In this document: positions 22,897-34,733 of the stretch, in pieces | Position numbering within the stretch: the first letter of the stretch is position 1 | How the letters are laid out: each line of letters starts with the position of its first letter | NCBI GenBank assembly: GCA_036346375.1 | Contig: CM070515.1 | Coordinates: 10,500,423 to 10,564,422 of the forward strand | Source of the DNA: Guadua angustifolia | Taxonomy: Eukaryota > Streptophyta > Magnoliopsida > Poales > Poaceae | DNA length: 64,000 nt | Direction: 5' to 3' | Position numbers and translations under genes: made by a program | Notes under the pieces: model-generated | The model's database searches: none | The model's input: the letters and a program-made list of their open reading frames with translations, nothing else | Told to the model about the DNA's origin: nothing

Positions 22897-23342
22897 CCCC
22901 TATTTGGTAGAGCTCCATATCCTAACTTCACCTGAGATCTAAAACTTGTAAGCTAAAATAAAGTGAATTAAATTTATATTTCTGGTCTAAAATGTAAACA
23001 AGATGATCCATCTAAATACTCTTAAGGCCTGTTTGGTAGAGTTCCAGATTCCAACTTCACTTGAGATCTGAAACTTATAGACTAAAATAAAGTAAATTAA
23101 GTTTATATTTTTGGTCTAAAATGTAAACAAGATGATCCATCTAAACACTCTTAATGTACTCACAACTCCAGCTTCATAAATCTGGTGAAGCTAAAATTTT
23201 CAGCTTCACCAGATTCTCAGAATCTGGAGAAGCTAAATCCCTGCCAAACAGGCCTTTATAGTACTCACAGCTCCAGTTTCACAGATCTGATGGAGTTAGA
23301 AATATCCAGCTCTATCAAATCTACGAGCCCTACTAAACACAC
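22897..23342. mobile_element. CTGTTTGG-family MITE, copy 3, split by a sibling
   Basis: The left part (about 22897-23024) and right part (23256-23342) carry the family signatures 'tctaaaatgtaaacaaga' and 'gtactcacagctccag'. The break is at the same conserved 'ctcttaatgtactc' site as in the 15321 copy. Confidence 0.75.
23025..23255. mobile_element. CTGTTTGG-family MITE, copy 4, inserted in copy 3
   Basis: Inverted ends AGGCCTGTTTGG and CCAAACAGGCCT. The 3-bp duplication TTA lies at 23022-23024 and 23256-23258. A 3-bp TTA target fits PIF/Harbinger (Tourist). 231 bp; this is the best-preserved family member in the window. Confidence 0.88.
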
Positions 23343-23588
23343 AATATACTTACTGTGTAAACCTAGCTAGTTTGTAAATAGATGGCAAAATAATTGCCCC
23401 GTCAAAGGCATCAGGTCGAGATCGAATGAACCGACTGCATTCGCGAATTACTACTGCACACCTGCGTATGCCAACGTCTCGTGATCGATTGAACAAATGC
23501 CGACCCTAGTGAGTGATGCTATTCGACAGTTAAGAGACGACCAATTTCATTCATCTCCACTACTACAGACTGCCTCATCCGCGACCCC

Positions 23589-24900
23589 CTATCACTGCCG
23601 GGTAGGTCCGAGTCGGCAGTGATAATATTATCACTGCCGGTTCCAAATTCAACCGGCAGTGATAATATTATCACTGCCGGTTAAAACTTCAATCGGCAGT
23701 GATAAGAATAGTATCAATTTCTCGCAGGAATGGAGGTAATATCATTGCCGGTTTGATAGAGAACCGGCAGTGATAAGAAGATATCAATGCCGGTTTATAT
23801 GTAAAACCGGTAGTGATTTATTATTGCCGGTTCTATAGTAAAACCGGTAGTGATAAGACCATTTTCATTGGCGGTTTTACTATAGAACCGGCAGTGATAT
23901 TACTGTTCCCCATTATTAGTTCGATACAGAACATAAGAAACATTGTAATTTATCTCGCACAGAACATATGAAATCATAATTAGTTAAAAAAACAGAACAT
24001 ATGAAAGCATAATTAGTTAAAAAACAGAACATATGAAAGCAAATTTGTAATTTGCGGGATATGTATTAATTAAAATAACATTACAAAACATAATTTGTCC
24101 ATCATTACATATTTAGTCCTAATTATAATAGTCTAATGGCGCGAAGCCCTATATCCAAAACTCGTCGTCGTCCTCCTCCTCCTCCTCGTCGCCGGAGCTG
24201 CCGCTTGATGTGCGGCGATGCTCGTCCTCCTTCTCATCCGAATCCGATTCGGTCGCGGAGTTGGTCTTGCCCCAACGCCGCAGTTCCTCGCCACCGTCGC
24301 TGTCGTCGTCCTCCTCCTCCTGTGCCCCCTCTTCCTCCTCCTCCGCCTCCACCTCCTCCTCCTCCTTCTTCTCCTCCTCCTTCTCTAGCGACGGAGTGGG
24401 GCTTTTCCCAACACGTGCACGCTTCTTGGGGGGTGCCATTCTTGCAACAAGAGTGGATTGTGTGGGGGTTGCCATTCATGCAACAATAGTGGCATTATAT
24501 AGCAATAGTTGGCAGAGGAATGTGAAGCGCAACAAGAGTGGATTGTGAATAGGAAGAACAGCAGGTTGGCGAGGAATGTGAAGCGCAACGGTTGGCCTTG
24601 CGCGAGAGAAAGAGGCATCTTGCGACGCTTGGAGGTGGAACGTTAAGTATCACTTGCGGTTGATACCTATAACCGGTAGTGATATATTCTTCCGGTTTAA
24701 CTTACGGTACGGCGGTGATATTTAAAGTTCTTGCCGGTTCGTATATTCAATGGCGGTGATATGTATTTTCAGCATAGCGCACTTTTTGGCGTAGTATGAC
24801 CTTATCACTACGGTTCTGCGAGCGGCGGTGATAAGGTATTTTCAGCGTAATATGACCTTATCACTGCCGGTTCTTCGCAGAGCCGGCAGTGATAAGCTAT
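23589..24900. repeat. Left subterminal repeat arrays of the CACTA element
   Basis: Two clusters (23589-23900 and 24650-24895) of 12-14 bp units of the type TATCACTGCCGGTT and its complement, many as facing pairs around short loops. Units are nearly perfect in the first 150 bp and decay inward. Between the clusters lies the short acidic open frame on the minus strand. Confidence 0.85.
24149..24475 (-). CDS. Possible small acidic protein inside the CACTA element
   Basis: A 108-codon frame on the minus strand encodes a basic start (PPKKRARVGKSPTPS) followed by Glu/Asp-rich runs (KEEEKKEEEEVEAEEE, GDEEEEEDDDEFWI). It resembles a nuclear acidic protein with a nuclear-localisation-like start. The underlying DNA is a (TCC)n-like stretch, so the frame may be simple-sequence coincidence. 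It lies between the two subterminal arrays. No known TNPA homology is visible. Confidence 0.25.
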   Translation of the reverse strand: MATPTQSTLVARMAPPKKRARVGKSPTPSLEKEEEKKEEEEVEAEEEEEGAQEEEDDDSDGGEELRRWGKTNSATESDSDEKEDEHRRTSSGSSGDEEEEEDDDEFWI

Positions 24901-24908
24901 TTATATAG
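24898..24908 (+). promoter_or_regulatory. TATA box of the CACTA element
   Basis: TATTTATATAG directly follows the inner subterminal repeat cluster and precedes a sequence without further repeats. It is well placed to drive the plus-strand transposase transcript. Confidence 0.5.
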
Positions 24909-25282
24909 CAAGCTTCACCTGACCGACTCATTTCCCCAACCGAGCAGAAGAGAGGAGCGCTCTTTGCTCGGGTGTATTTTTCCTGGAGAGGTGCTTTGCC
25001 GAAATTTTGTGTCGATATTTTGTTTATATTTTTCATCGAATCGACATCTTCTCCGTAAAGCGAGAACAAAGAGGAGCTGTATTATCTTGGCGAGTTCTTC
25101 TTTGAAAAATTGTATTAAAATTTTTCGAGGTTACTGACTTGATGTATGTTATATTTGTCGTAAAATTTTACTTTACGGAGTGCTATAGACGTTGATAATT
25201 GCTTATTGTGCGGTGTGAACAGTTTATATCGGTACTGCTCAAATTAAGATCTAGCTAAATTATTGAATAAATTATAATTCAT

Positions 25283-26003
25283 ATTGTAGTGGATGTTTGA
25301 GTAATAAAAATTGCTAGATGGACAATTATGCATAATTGTAATTAATTTAATTAATGAAAATTTGTTATATGGATTTTTAATAGTACAGATTGCTAGATGA
25401 TCAATTATAAATAGTGAGAATTGCTAGTTGAATATTTAAATAATGGGAAATGGTAGATGGATTTTGCAATAATGAAAGTTGGAACATAAATAATTATTTA
25501 GAAATATATCCTTATATTCAATTATATGCTTGTTTGTTGTAGATTAATTTAATTTAATAGGTAGCGCTACATAACAAAATGAAATGAAGAAATCTTCTAA
25601 ATAATTAAAAAATGCTAGATGGATATTTAAATAGTGAAAAAGGTTTGATGTATTATATAGGAAAAATTGCTAGATGTATTTGTAAAACTAATCATTTACA
25701 ATTATATTGTTATTTGCATAAATTCATATCCATTTTAGTGATGTAGTGGATGTTTAAGTAAGAAAAATTGCTAGATGGACAATTATGCATAATTGTAATT
25801 AATTTAATTAATGAAAAATTGTTATATGGATTTTTAATTGTAAAGATTGCTAGATGATCAATTATAAATAGTGAGAATTGCTAGTTGAATATTTAAATAA
25901 TGGAAAATGGTAGATGGATTTTGCAATAATGAAAGTTGGAATATAAATAATTATTTAGAAATATATCCTTATATTCAATTATAGGCTTGTTTGTTGTAGA
26001 CAA
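25283..26003. repeat. Direct duplication of ~260 bp in the CACTA leader
   Basis: 25283-25545 and 25742-26003 share long near-identical runs: 'gctagatggacaattatgca', 'gatgatcaattataaatagt', 'ggtagatggattttgcaata'. The offset is 459 bp. They lie in the AT-rich leader or intron before the transposase coding region. Confidence 0.85.
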
Positions 26004-26152
26004 ATTACAATTATATTGTTATTTGCGATTATGTGCTTATAATGTGTTTATCGTTTTAATTAATTAGCAATGCATGACTCTTGTAAAGAATAAATTATTT
26101 TGATATCGTTTGTTCATATCTTTGAAATGTAGTTTGATATAATTAATCGTAG

Positions 26153-29100
26153 ATGGACCGAAGGTGGATGTATGACACGGACCGTCGTGGTGCGAGTTCT
26201 TTAATGGTGTGACTTGTTTTACGAATGCGGTGCGGCACACAAGTCGAGAAACACGGAGGACTATATGTGTTGTCCATGCGTTGATTGCAAAAATGAGAAG
26301 ATGTTTTGTAACATAGAGTCGATCGTGCACACTTGCTTGAAGGGGTTTCAAGGTTGGCTATACTGTTGGGTGAGCACGGTGAAGATGATATTGTACATGA
26401 AGGGCAACACATTGATGAAGATGATATTGTACATGAAGGGCAACACATTGATGGAGATGGCGGAGACAACGATATGGCGGCGGTGGAAGATCGTTCGTTG
26501 ATACCCATGAAGATGATCTAGATCAAATCTTTGCGTGATGGGGAGGGACTTCATGAGTGAAAGGGAGTTTCAAAAGTTCCAACAGATGGTAGAGGACTCT
26601 ACGCCATTGTACGGGGCGCAAGGAGGAGCCTGAAAGTCGCATCTTGTGCTTTCCTCTGCGATTGAAGGCAAGCAATGGTTGGTCCGATAAGAGCTTTCTT
26701 GAGTTGTTTTGTCTCTTGGGGACTTGCTTCGAGAGGGTAGCGTGTTGCCTTCAACTACGTGCCGACCAAGCCAAGCAGTTATCCGCTCATTGGGATTGGA
26801 AGTACAAAGAATACGCATGTCCAAGCGATTGCATATTGTATCATAATGAGTTTGCGGACATGGATACTGCGTTGTTTGCAAAGCAAAGCGGTATAAGAAC
26901 AGCGGCAGCGATATCGAGCGAAGATGTCGGGGTGGCGTAAGAAGAAGAGGTGTCCCGTAAGGTGGTGTGGTATTTCCTATAATCCCGTCAGGCGATTGTT
27001 TGCGAACAAAAGGCATGCCCAATTGCTACGATGGCACGCCAAGAGCGTAAGAAGGATGGAATGCTCGGACACCTGCGATTACGTGCAATGGAGGAATATC
27101 GACGAAAAATATAAGAAGCGCTTTGCATATGATGTGAGAATATAAGGTTCGGGTTGAGTACGGATGGGATGAATCCTTTTGGCAACATGAGTAGTCGTCC
27201 GGACACTTGGCGGAAACTTTATGCATCTACAACCTTCCTCCTTGGCTTTGCATGAAGCGAAAGTACATTATGATGCCACTATTGATCCAAGGGCCGAGCA
27301 ACTTTGGCAATGATATCGATGTGTACCTCAAACCATTGGTTGAAGATCTTCTAATATTGTGGACCGATGGTGTATGCGGTATGGGATGAGTATAAAAGAA
27401 AACTTTATCCTACGGGCATTATTGTTTGTAACCATTAATGATTATCTGCTCTTGGCAACTGTCGGGCAGACGACAAAAACTTCAGCGGATCGTCCGATTA
27501 CTGGATGATCTGACTAGTCGGTGGTGAAGAACAGTAGAAAAATGGCTTACATGCGGCATCGTAGGTTCCTCCGTAAGGATCACCCATACCGCAATAAAAG
27601 AGAGCTTTTGACGGGACAAAGGAGACGCCTTAGCTCAAAAGAATCGGTGGGAAACAGATATTTACGGCTGTAAAGGACCTTACAATTATTCACGGAAAGG
27701 GCCGCGGTACATCTATTACGACTTCCGGGATAAGGCTCCTTTGTGGAAAAAAAATCAATATTTTGGATCCTACCTTATTGGCGGCACTGGAAGTTCGACA
27801 CGCAATCGATGTCATGCACATAGAGAAGAACGTGTGTGATAGCTTGCTTGGTATCTTACTGGACATACTTGGCAAAACGAAAGATACACTTCAAGCAAGG
27901 ATGGACCTCGAAGATATGGCGAGGAAGGAGCGCATCACGAAGAAATGGATCTGAGACAAAAAGTACCTTCCATGACTGCTACACTTTGAGCAAGAAAGAA
28001 AAATTAGCGTTTGCGAATGCTTGCACGGAATTAAAGTTCCGTCTAGTTACTCTGCTAACATAAAGAGACTAGTCTCAATGAAAGACTTAAAGTTAATTGG
28101 TATGAAGTCTCACGATTGCCACGTGATGATGACACAGATGCTTCCAATTGCAATTAGGGGTTACGCGGAGAAAGTCCGAGACCCAATTATCAAGTTGTGT
28201 TCATTCTTCAACGCGATTTCACGAAGGCCATCGATCCATTAATACTAGACAAGTCGCAAGAAGGCGTGATTCACACTCATGCGGGCTTGAGATGTGTTCC
28301 TCCATCTTTTTGATATTATGGTCCATCTCATTGTTCACATTGTGAAAGAATCTGAATTCTTGGTCCGTATTTCTACATCGGATGTACCCTTCGAGAGATT
28401 CATGGGGTTATAAAGAAATATGTTCATAACAGAAATCGTAGGAAGGTTGCATTGCCGATGGTTTGAGGACCGAGGAGGTCATTGAGTTCTGCGTCGATTA
28501 TATGGATCTCAAACCGATTGGTGTGCATGTATCTCGGCATGAGGAAGGCTACGAGAAAAGGACACTAGGCGAAATCGATGCGTACTAGCAATCTAACGCA
28601 TTTACACAAGCACATTTCGCAGTTTTGGGACAATCGGTTGTGGTGGCCCCATATGTCGACATGCACAAACGTGCTATCAAAACAAACCGGGGAGGTCGAG
28701 AGGTTGGCTCGCGAGAAACACGAGAGATAATTTGGCGATTGGTTGTGTAGACACATGATGCGTCTGAGACAGATACACTCGGTTGAAATTATTGGCTCGA
28801 GAACCGTCAACTACAATTCGGACATTCAAGGATCGACATAAATGGTTTTACATTTTATACAAGAGCGCAAGATAAAAAGAGCACCAATCAAAATAGCGGT
28901 ATCCGTATAGATGCCTATGACAACAATGGAAATAGGCAAACCTACTCTGATTCATAGAAGAGATTTGGGAGCTTGACTATGGTCCTTTGAAGGTCCCTCT
29001 CTTTCGGTGCCAATGGGTCGACTTCGGCGGCATGAATATCGACAAATCGGCATCACTACCGTGGACCTCAAACTCGTCGGATCTGAGAGAAGAACCATTC

Positions 29101-29330
29101 ATACTTGCTAATTACATTACACAAATCTTCTTTATGGCGGCGGCTAACAAGGAGCGCCACGTGGTTATTCAAGGAAAAAGAAGGATTGTCGGAGTTGAGA
29201 ATGTTGTCGACGAGGAAGAGTACAACCAATTCGATGAGCTTCCCCTTTTGGAAGGGCGTTGACCTAAGTACCATGGAAGACGGTGTGAAGCTACATACAT
29301 ACGCCGCGATCATAACGAAGGTCGAGTCGT
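26153..29330 (+). pseudogene. Decayed TNP2-like CACTA transposase
   Basis: Segments in all three plus frames read as a plant CACTA transposase. The start has MDRRWMYDTDRRG (transposase-associated domain). 27270-27390 has GNDIDVYLKPLVEDLLILW. 27765-27950 has VRHAIDVMHIEKNVCDSLLG and GKTKDT. 28078-28220 has DLKLIGMKSHDCHVMM and MLPIAIRG. Near the end is VPLFRCQWVDFGG and GKRRIVGVENVVDEEEYNQF. These are TNP2 family hallmarks, in order, but frameshifts and stops separate them, so no functional enzyme is encoded. A 36-bp tandem (twice 'gaagatgatattgtacatga...') lies at 26390-26455. Confidence 0.88.
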
Positions 29331-29526
29331 AGCTTAGTTGTAGTAATGAAATGTATGCTTTCTTTTGTATGAACGACATGTTTATTTTCTCATATGTAAC
29401 AATTAATGTAATATATGTAATAATGGAAATTGAGGTTATGCTTTCTTTTGATCAAATTGAAAGTTTTACTGCATTTGGATTTTTGTGATTTTGACTGCAC
29501 TTGAATTTGTTCGAATTTGACAGCAT

Positions 29527-29650
29527 TTGGTGCAATCACCGTGCAATCCAACTAAGAAAAGTTTCCAAAAATTCTGAAACAAAATCATGGATGTACATCT
29601 CATCTTACCCCATCTACATATAAAATTTCATGATCAAATTCGGACTACGA
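29527..29650. mobile_element. Mutator-like MITE fragment (copy 3) inside the CACTA element
   Basis: One arm only: 'ggtgcaatcaccgtgcaat' through 'catggatgtacatctcatct' to 'aaatttcatgatcaaattcg', matching 13390-13690 in inverted sense. The outer end and partner arm are missing. It lies between the TNP2 and Ulp1-like genes. Confidence 0.7.
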
Positions 29651-29678
29651 GCGCATCTCCAGAAAGCAAAACTTGAAG

Positions 29679-30930
29679 ATGGCTAGTGCTGAGGCGTCGA
29701 TGTCGCAAGCTCAAAAAGATGCTGCTGAACAACGTCGTAATTACGAGCTAGGTCTAAGCTGGAAGTACATTTTGGGGCAACCGCTGGCTCCCCCAAAAGA
29801 TTTAGAGAACCTAACAACAAAATTGCGGCGCGTCCATCAGTATTACATGCGGAAGTGCCAACAGGGTATGTGGGCGATCCCAGTGAAATACAAAGATTCG
29901 GATTTTCACAATGGGGATGGCATGTTCTGGTTAGAGTTCTGCGAATTGTATATGTTGTACCAGCCAGATGCTCTGGACGCGTCACTGGTCAGACTGTGGA
30001 CTTTGTAAGTCTCTATTTATATTATTGTATATTCTTCTACCGTTCAACTGTATGTCTAACTTCTTTTTTACATATGTAGAATGGAGATACAATTATGTGG
30101 AAAAAATAAGGATGAAGATTTTGGATTTCTCGATCCGGGGCTTGTCAGCGAGACACTCGTCGTGATAACCCAAAGTTTGTTGAAGACTATTTATTTAAGA
30201 CTTTCTACAAGGTGAGAAAAAAAACCTCCGTACTTGTACCCTATAACTTTCGATCGTATTACCCTACTTCTAATATTGTTTTATTATTTTTGCGTGACAC
30301 GGTGTGGGACTAATAGGCTATGTTAACATATATGTCTAGTTATCCTTGGGTCCTCCTCGTCATCGAGTTAGAAGCTAGCGGGGTTTATGTCTTGGACTCG
30401 ATGAGAAAAGAACTTCGTGAGTATGAACATAATTTTTGGAAGATGATGAGCAGTAAACTTCGATCGTTGCGTTATTGCTCTAGTAATATTTTATTCTATT
30501 GTATTTAAGGTTAATTACTATTTAAAATCATTCACAGTAGCATTCACATGGTATTGCAAGAAAGATGGTCCGCATCTTCCCTCTGAGACAACTTTCAAAA
30601 TAATAACAGACTTTTCATGCATGAGGCGATCGGAAATAGTTTATCGCATACTACGTATGTACAAATTTACATGCAATTGTCACGAAGATCGGATATAACG
30701 AAGCCATGGTATATAATTACACATTCATGCCTACTTTTCTTTCATTTAACATCTATCATCATTAATTAAATTTCTCTTTTCTTCAATAACAGCGCTCCAA
30801 GCTGAGAACCAATCGATTCTTGTCGAAAGAAATTTTAGCAATTCAAGAGCATATCATTTGGATTCATTGTGAAACGGTCATCGATCCAAAGGGCGAGTTC
30901 CACGACAAAAGCCTCGATCCAAAGTGAGCG
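29679..30930 (+). pseudogene. Ulp1 (C48) protease-like second gene of the CACTA element, decayed
   Basis: The first exon-like frame (29679-30005) has LSWKYILGQPLAPP, LRRVHQYYMRKC, YKDSDFHNGDGMFWLEFCEL and DALDASLVRLWTL, ending at a good donor (GTAAGT). Later segments give MEIQLCGKNKDEDFGFLDPG (from about 30081) and PWVLLVIELEASGVYVLDS (about 30338). This layout matches the Ulp1-like ORF that accompanies TNP2 in grass CACTA elements. The usual catalytic His before W-x-L-L-V is replaced by Pro (YPW), and no intact Cys-Gly-Tyr-Tyr motif is readable near 30620-30670. Loss of activity is inferred. Confidence 0.7.
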
Positions 30931-31042
30931 AGATGTACTCACACTACATTTGTGAGCAGACTATTGTAAAAAACTAAATATTGTGATGCTTTAATATATT
31001 TTAATTATGATGTAACGACGCTTTATATACTATATATTTGAA

Positions 31043-31300
31043 GGCAACATATCATGTGCACACAAGTCTTCCCGTGTACACATCGTGCACACCAACTAAT
31101 AAAAGTCACGAAAACTACGAAAAAATTTGTAGATGTACTTCATAGATTACTCTACCTATGTATAAAATTGCAGGTTCAAATTCAATACATATGAGGACTT
31201 ACAAAAACTCTTTTTGTAAGTCCTCATATGTATTGAATTTGAACAATTTTATACATAAAGAAATAATCTATGAAGTACATCTACAAATTTTTTCAATTCT
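31043..31300. mobile_element. Mutator-like MITE fragment (copy 4), right end missing
   Basis: Starts GGCAACATATCATGTGCACA and runs through an inverted pair around 31175-31245 ('catatgaggacttacaaaaa' and its complement). It stops at 'ttcaattctg', where CACTA subterminal repeats begin. The missing right end means truncation by deletion. Confidence 0.8.
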
Positions 31301-31630
31301 GTCTCTATCGGTTTGTCCAGAACCGGCGGTGATATACAGATCACTTGTCGGTTCTTCGATAAGCTTGGCGAGATATACATAGATCCTTGCCGATTCTAGG
31401 TTGAACCGGCGAGATAGTCGAGTATCCTTGCGGATGCTAGTGTAAACCGGCGAGATAGTCGAATATCACTTGCCGGTTGTATAATGAACCGGCGGTGATA
31501 TCTATTATCATTGCCGGTTCTGAGCCGCGATGATAACTCCGAGTATCATCTGCCGACCAATCATTCCGCGCCCATAATCGGCGAGAATAGCGTGGACGAA
31601 CCGGCAGTGATGACCTATTCTGTAGTAGTG

Positions 31631-34600
31631 TCACTCCTAGTATTTCTTACGGAGAGGTGCTCCCATGGTGTTTTTTTAAGTTGTATAAATATTAAAGTAT
31701 AAATAAATGGTAAACAGTAATTACTTATCCTTCGCTTACTTTAAAATCTATACAACTTGTATTAGAGGAAAAACATTGAAGCATTGCTCTTTCTTACGAG
31801 GATAAGAATCTCTCTTCTCTTCTTGGATAAAAATCATGCAAGGGACTACAACTTAAAATGTCCCCATATGTTAGGTTCATCCAATCGAGCCAACGAACGT
31901 TTTGGATCGTTTCTACAGTAACTACTACAGTGAAAATCAGCACAGTGTTTTCGAGTAGTATTTCTAAAAGATCTAGACCTTCGCCTTTTTTATCCAACGG
32001 ACCACACATAACTAGGACATCTAAGACTACATTAGATCCCTTTCCTTTCCTTTCCTTTCCTTTCCTTCTAATGATACATCCATGGATCAGGCCAGTGTCA
32101 GGTTGGTCGCCTGATCAATCCCAGTGACTGAGGTTCCATGTCTAAATGACATTTAATTTGGTTCCCAAGACCATGAGCAGACGGAGGAGCTAACTAGCTA
32201 GCTAGCTCGTGGTACCACATGTACAACCGGATCGAGGTCGATCGGAGCAGGTGAGGCAAGCTAGCCTTGGGCGGCGCGTCATGTGGGCGCGCGCACCGTC
32301 GAGATCGAAAATAAATATGGCCGTGGCCGTGGTTTCGGCGTGCTGACACCGCCCGGCAGCTACCCACGATCGGCCACGAGGTAGCGTATGCATGGTCCTC
32401 GCGGTCGCGTTCGCGGGGCACGCAAATATATACCTGCTCTTCCGCTAGCTACCCTCGGCCGTTAGCTGGTTGAGCGGCTACTCTCCGTCTTGGCCTGGGG
32501 ATCGATCTCATCTCGATTTCATTAATTAATACATGGCCCGGGCGCGTGATGTACATACACATCAGTCGATCGATCAATCATGCAAACCGTCAACCCTAGC
32601 CTGGGCCTAGTTAATTAGTAAGTAATTCATGGGACGCCAGTTAATCATGCAATCAGTCACACAAACAAAACAAACAGCGTCACTCTCAGTCTCTCTCAGC
32701 ACGTTTAATCAAGCAATTACTACTGCTAGAATTGTTTATTAGTAGTACTAGTTTCTACTTTCTAATGGTACGGTTAAGTAAGATTTAGTTGTCTGTTTTG
32801 GCTAGCTAGTGATATACTCTGCCGGTGGCGTATGTATGTAGTTTGGCTTATGTCACCATTAAACCTAAACTTAGGTTTGCGTAATAAGGTCGCATGCATG
32901 GGTATATATATGGTTGCCCAGCTTGGTGACTTGCGTATATACTACTCCATATGTATGCAGTGCGTATTAATCGTCGCAATTGAGCTTGGTGAGCCATGCA
33001 CGAAATTAAACTAGCCAGTGTGGCATGTGCTGTCTGCTTCACGATTGAGACCAGTAGTCAGTGATGTCGAGCGATCACACACATGATACATACATCTCTA
33101 GGGTTGTACAGAGCACTCTGTCGTGCCATCAATTTTGAACAGCTTTTCAATTTTCAAAGGATTCACAATCAATATTGGTTTGTTGATTTTCTTTTTCTGA
33201 ACATTTGATCTTGTAAATCTCATTGTATTTTGCCCGATCGATCAATCGAGTTTGCAACTACATGAATCTTCTATCTGTTATATATTATTAAAGCATCACG
33301 TTCGCTTTTAAAGCCTAAAAATAATTACAATATTGAATAGATTAAATAAAATTAGCTATTGGGTTTGCATACAAACTTCAATAAAAATAATTAAAATTTA
33401 AATAAAATTAGTAATTTGATTTCTATGAATTTCTAAGTAAAATCTATAAATAAATATAATTCAAAATAAAACTAAATAAAATTAGCAATTAAATTTGTAT
33501 ATGAATTCCAACAAAAACAACTAAAATTATTAATAAAAATAAAATAAATTATTAATTTGATATTGGTATGAATTAAAATCCATAAATAATTATAATTCAA
33601 AATACAAATTAAAGAAGATGTGCATACGAAGTTCAATAAAAAATAATTAAAATTTGGAATAAAAATAAAAGAAAATTTGTAATTTTTCCATATGAATACT
33701 AAAGTAAAATCCCTAAATAAATAAAATTCAGAATACATTAAATAAATTTAGCAACTTAATTTGTATACAAAATCCAAAAAAATTAATAAATAATTTATAA
33801 CATGAATAGCATGTATGGTGCCGGTGGAAACCACGAAAGAGTGCGACAGTGTCGATATGTCCTGTAAGAAGACATTGGCACAAAGAAGTGAAGAGCTCAC
33901 AGTGGAGGCAGAAATGAGAACAATGTCGTACTACACACATTAGCTAGCTATTCGATGAGGACAATGTCGTGCTACTCGTCATAACCGTTAAAAAGAAAGG
34001 CTAGAGTTGAAGGAGCCAAGGGCCTCGCAACAAGTGGTGAGCGTTGGTGTTGTTGAAAAAGTTAATGGGCAAAGAAACTCGATGACGGAAAACCCTTTGT
34101 AGAGAGGAGGTGAAACTTTTCATTGAAGACGAGCTATAGATGATATGGAGTCATTGGGTAGCTACAGTGTGTATCATTGGTGATGGACATGATGTGACTG
34201 GTGATGGTGACGATGAGGATGGAAGGTCAATGCATTAAATTAGCTGACGTCGAAGAAGAGGAGCAACCAACAAAGGATACGAGGATATCACACACACACA
34301 CACACATATCCATACGAATAAAAAGCGCATGCGTATAGAAGTAGAGGAGCAAAGGGCTCGGAATAGAGATGGTGCAGCCAAAGGAAATAGCTCAGGACCA
34401 TTGGAGATAGCATAACGGGTGTCCCAAATTGGGATTGGCTATGGTTGCATGTGTATATTTGATTGAAGTTGCAGCGGTTAGCATTAAGCAATAATTGGAG
34501 AAAAGAGGAAGATAACTATGTAGTAGAGTATTGCATTGGAAGGGATAGCAGCTGAGAGAGATCGATCAAGAATTAGTCTCACTGTAGGAGGTTGAAATAG

Positions 34601-34728
34601 AAAAGTATAATCAACACATTACTTAAATTAAATAGTGGTACTTGCGCATACATATATTTTGAAAGAAAATAGTTTATGAAAGAAGAAGAGGGGCATGTAG
34701 TTATATGATCCATGCATAATAAAGAGTG
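31631..34728. other. 3.1-kb intergenic region
   Basis: No gene is recognised. 31660-31790 is related to 38210-38350 (a dispersed repeat). A (TTTCC)n microsatellite lies at about 32038-32068, a (CA)n run at 34290-34312. A GC-rich patch at 32190-32460 ends in TATA-like 'aaatatatacc' but no coding exon follows. 33290-33790 is AT-rich with recurring phrases 'aataaaattagcaatt' and 'atgaattccaacaaaaa', an internally repeated low-complexity tract. Confidence 0.5.
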
Positions 34729-34733
34729 GTTAT

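Larger units (their letters stand above)
23558..31630 (+). mobile_element. CACTA (En/Spm-type) transposon, 8.07 kb, decayed autonomous type
   Basis: Terminal repeats CACTACTACAGA and TCTGTAGTAGTG. Subterminal arrays of 'tatcactgccgg'/'ccggcagtgata' in both orientations occur at about 23590-23900, 24650-24900 and 31310-31615, as expected for binding sites of the element's own proteins. Inside, on the plus strand, are decayed TNP2-like transposase (26150-29330) and Ulp1-protease-like (29679-30930) genes. Flanking triplets are CTC and TCA, so the target duplication is not preserved. The interior also carries two Mutator-like MITE fragments. Confidence 0.9.

Noticed and set aside
24136..24489. 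Pro/Ser-rich open frames on the plus strand
   Set aside because: They come from the TCC-rich repeat opposite the acidic minus-strand frame; no motif.
33268..33300. Helitron-like 5' end ('tctatctgttatatattatt')
   Set aside because: Looks similar to grass Helitron starts, but no CTAG-type 3' end with a hairpin could be found downstream.
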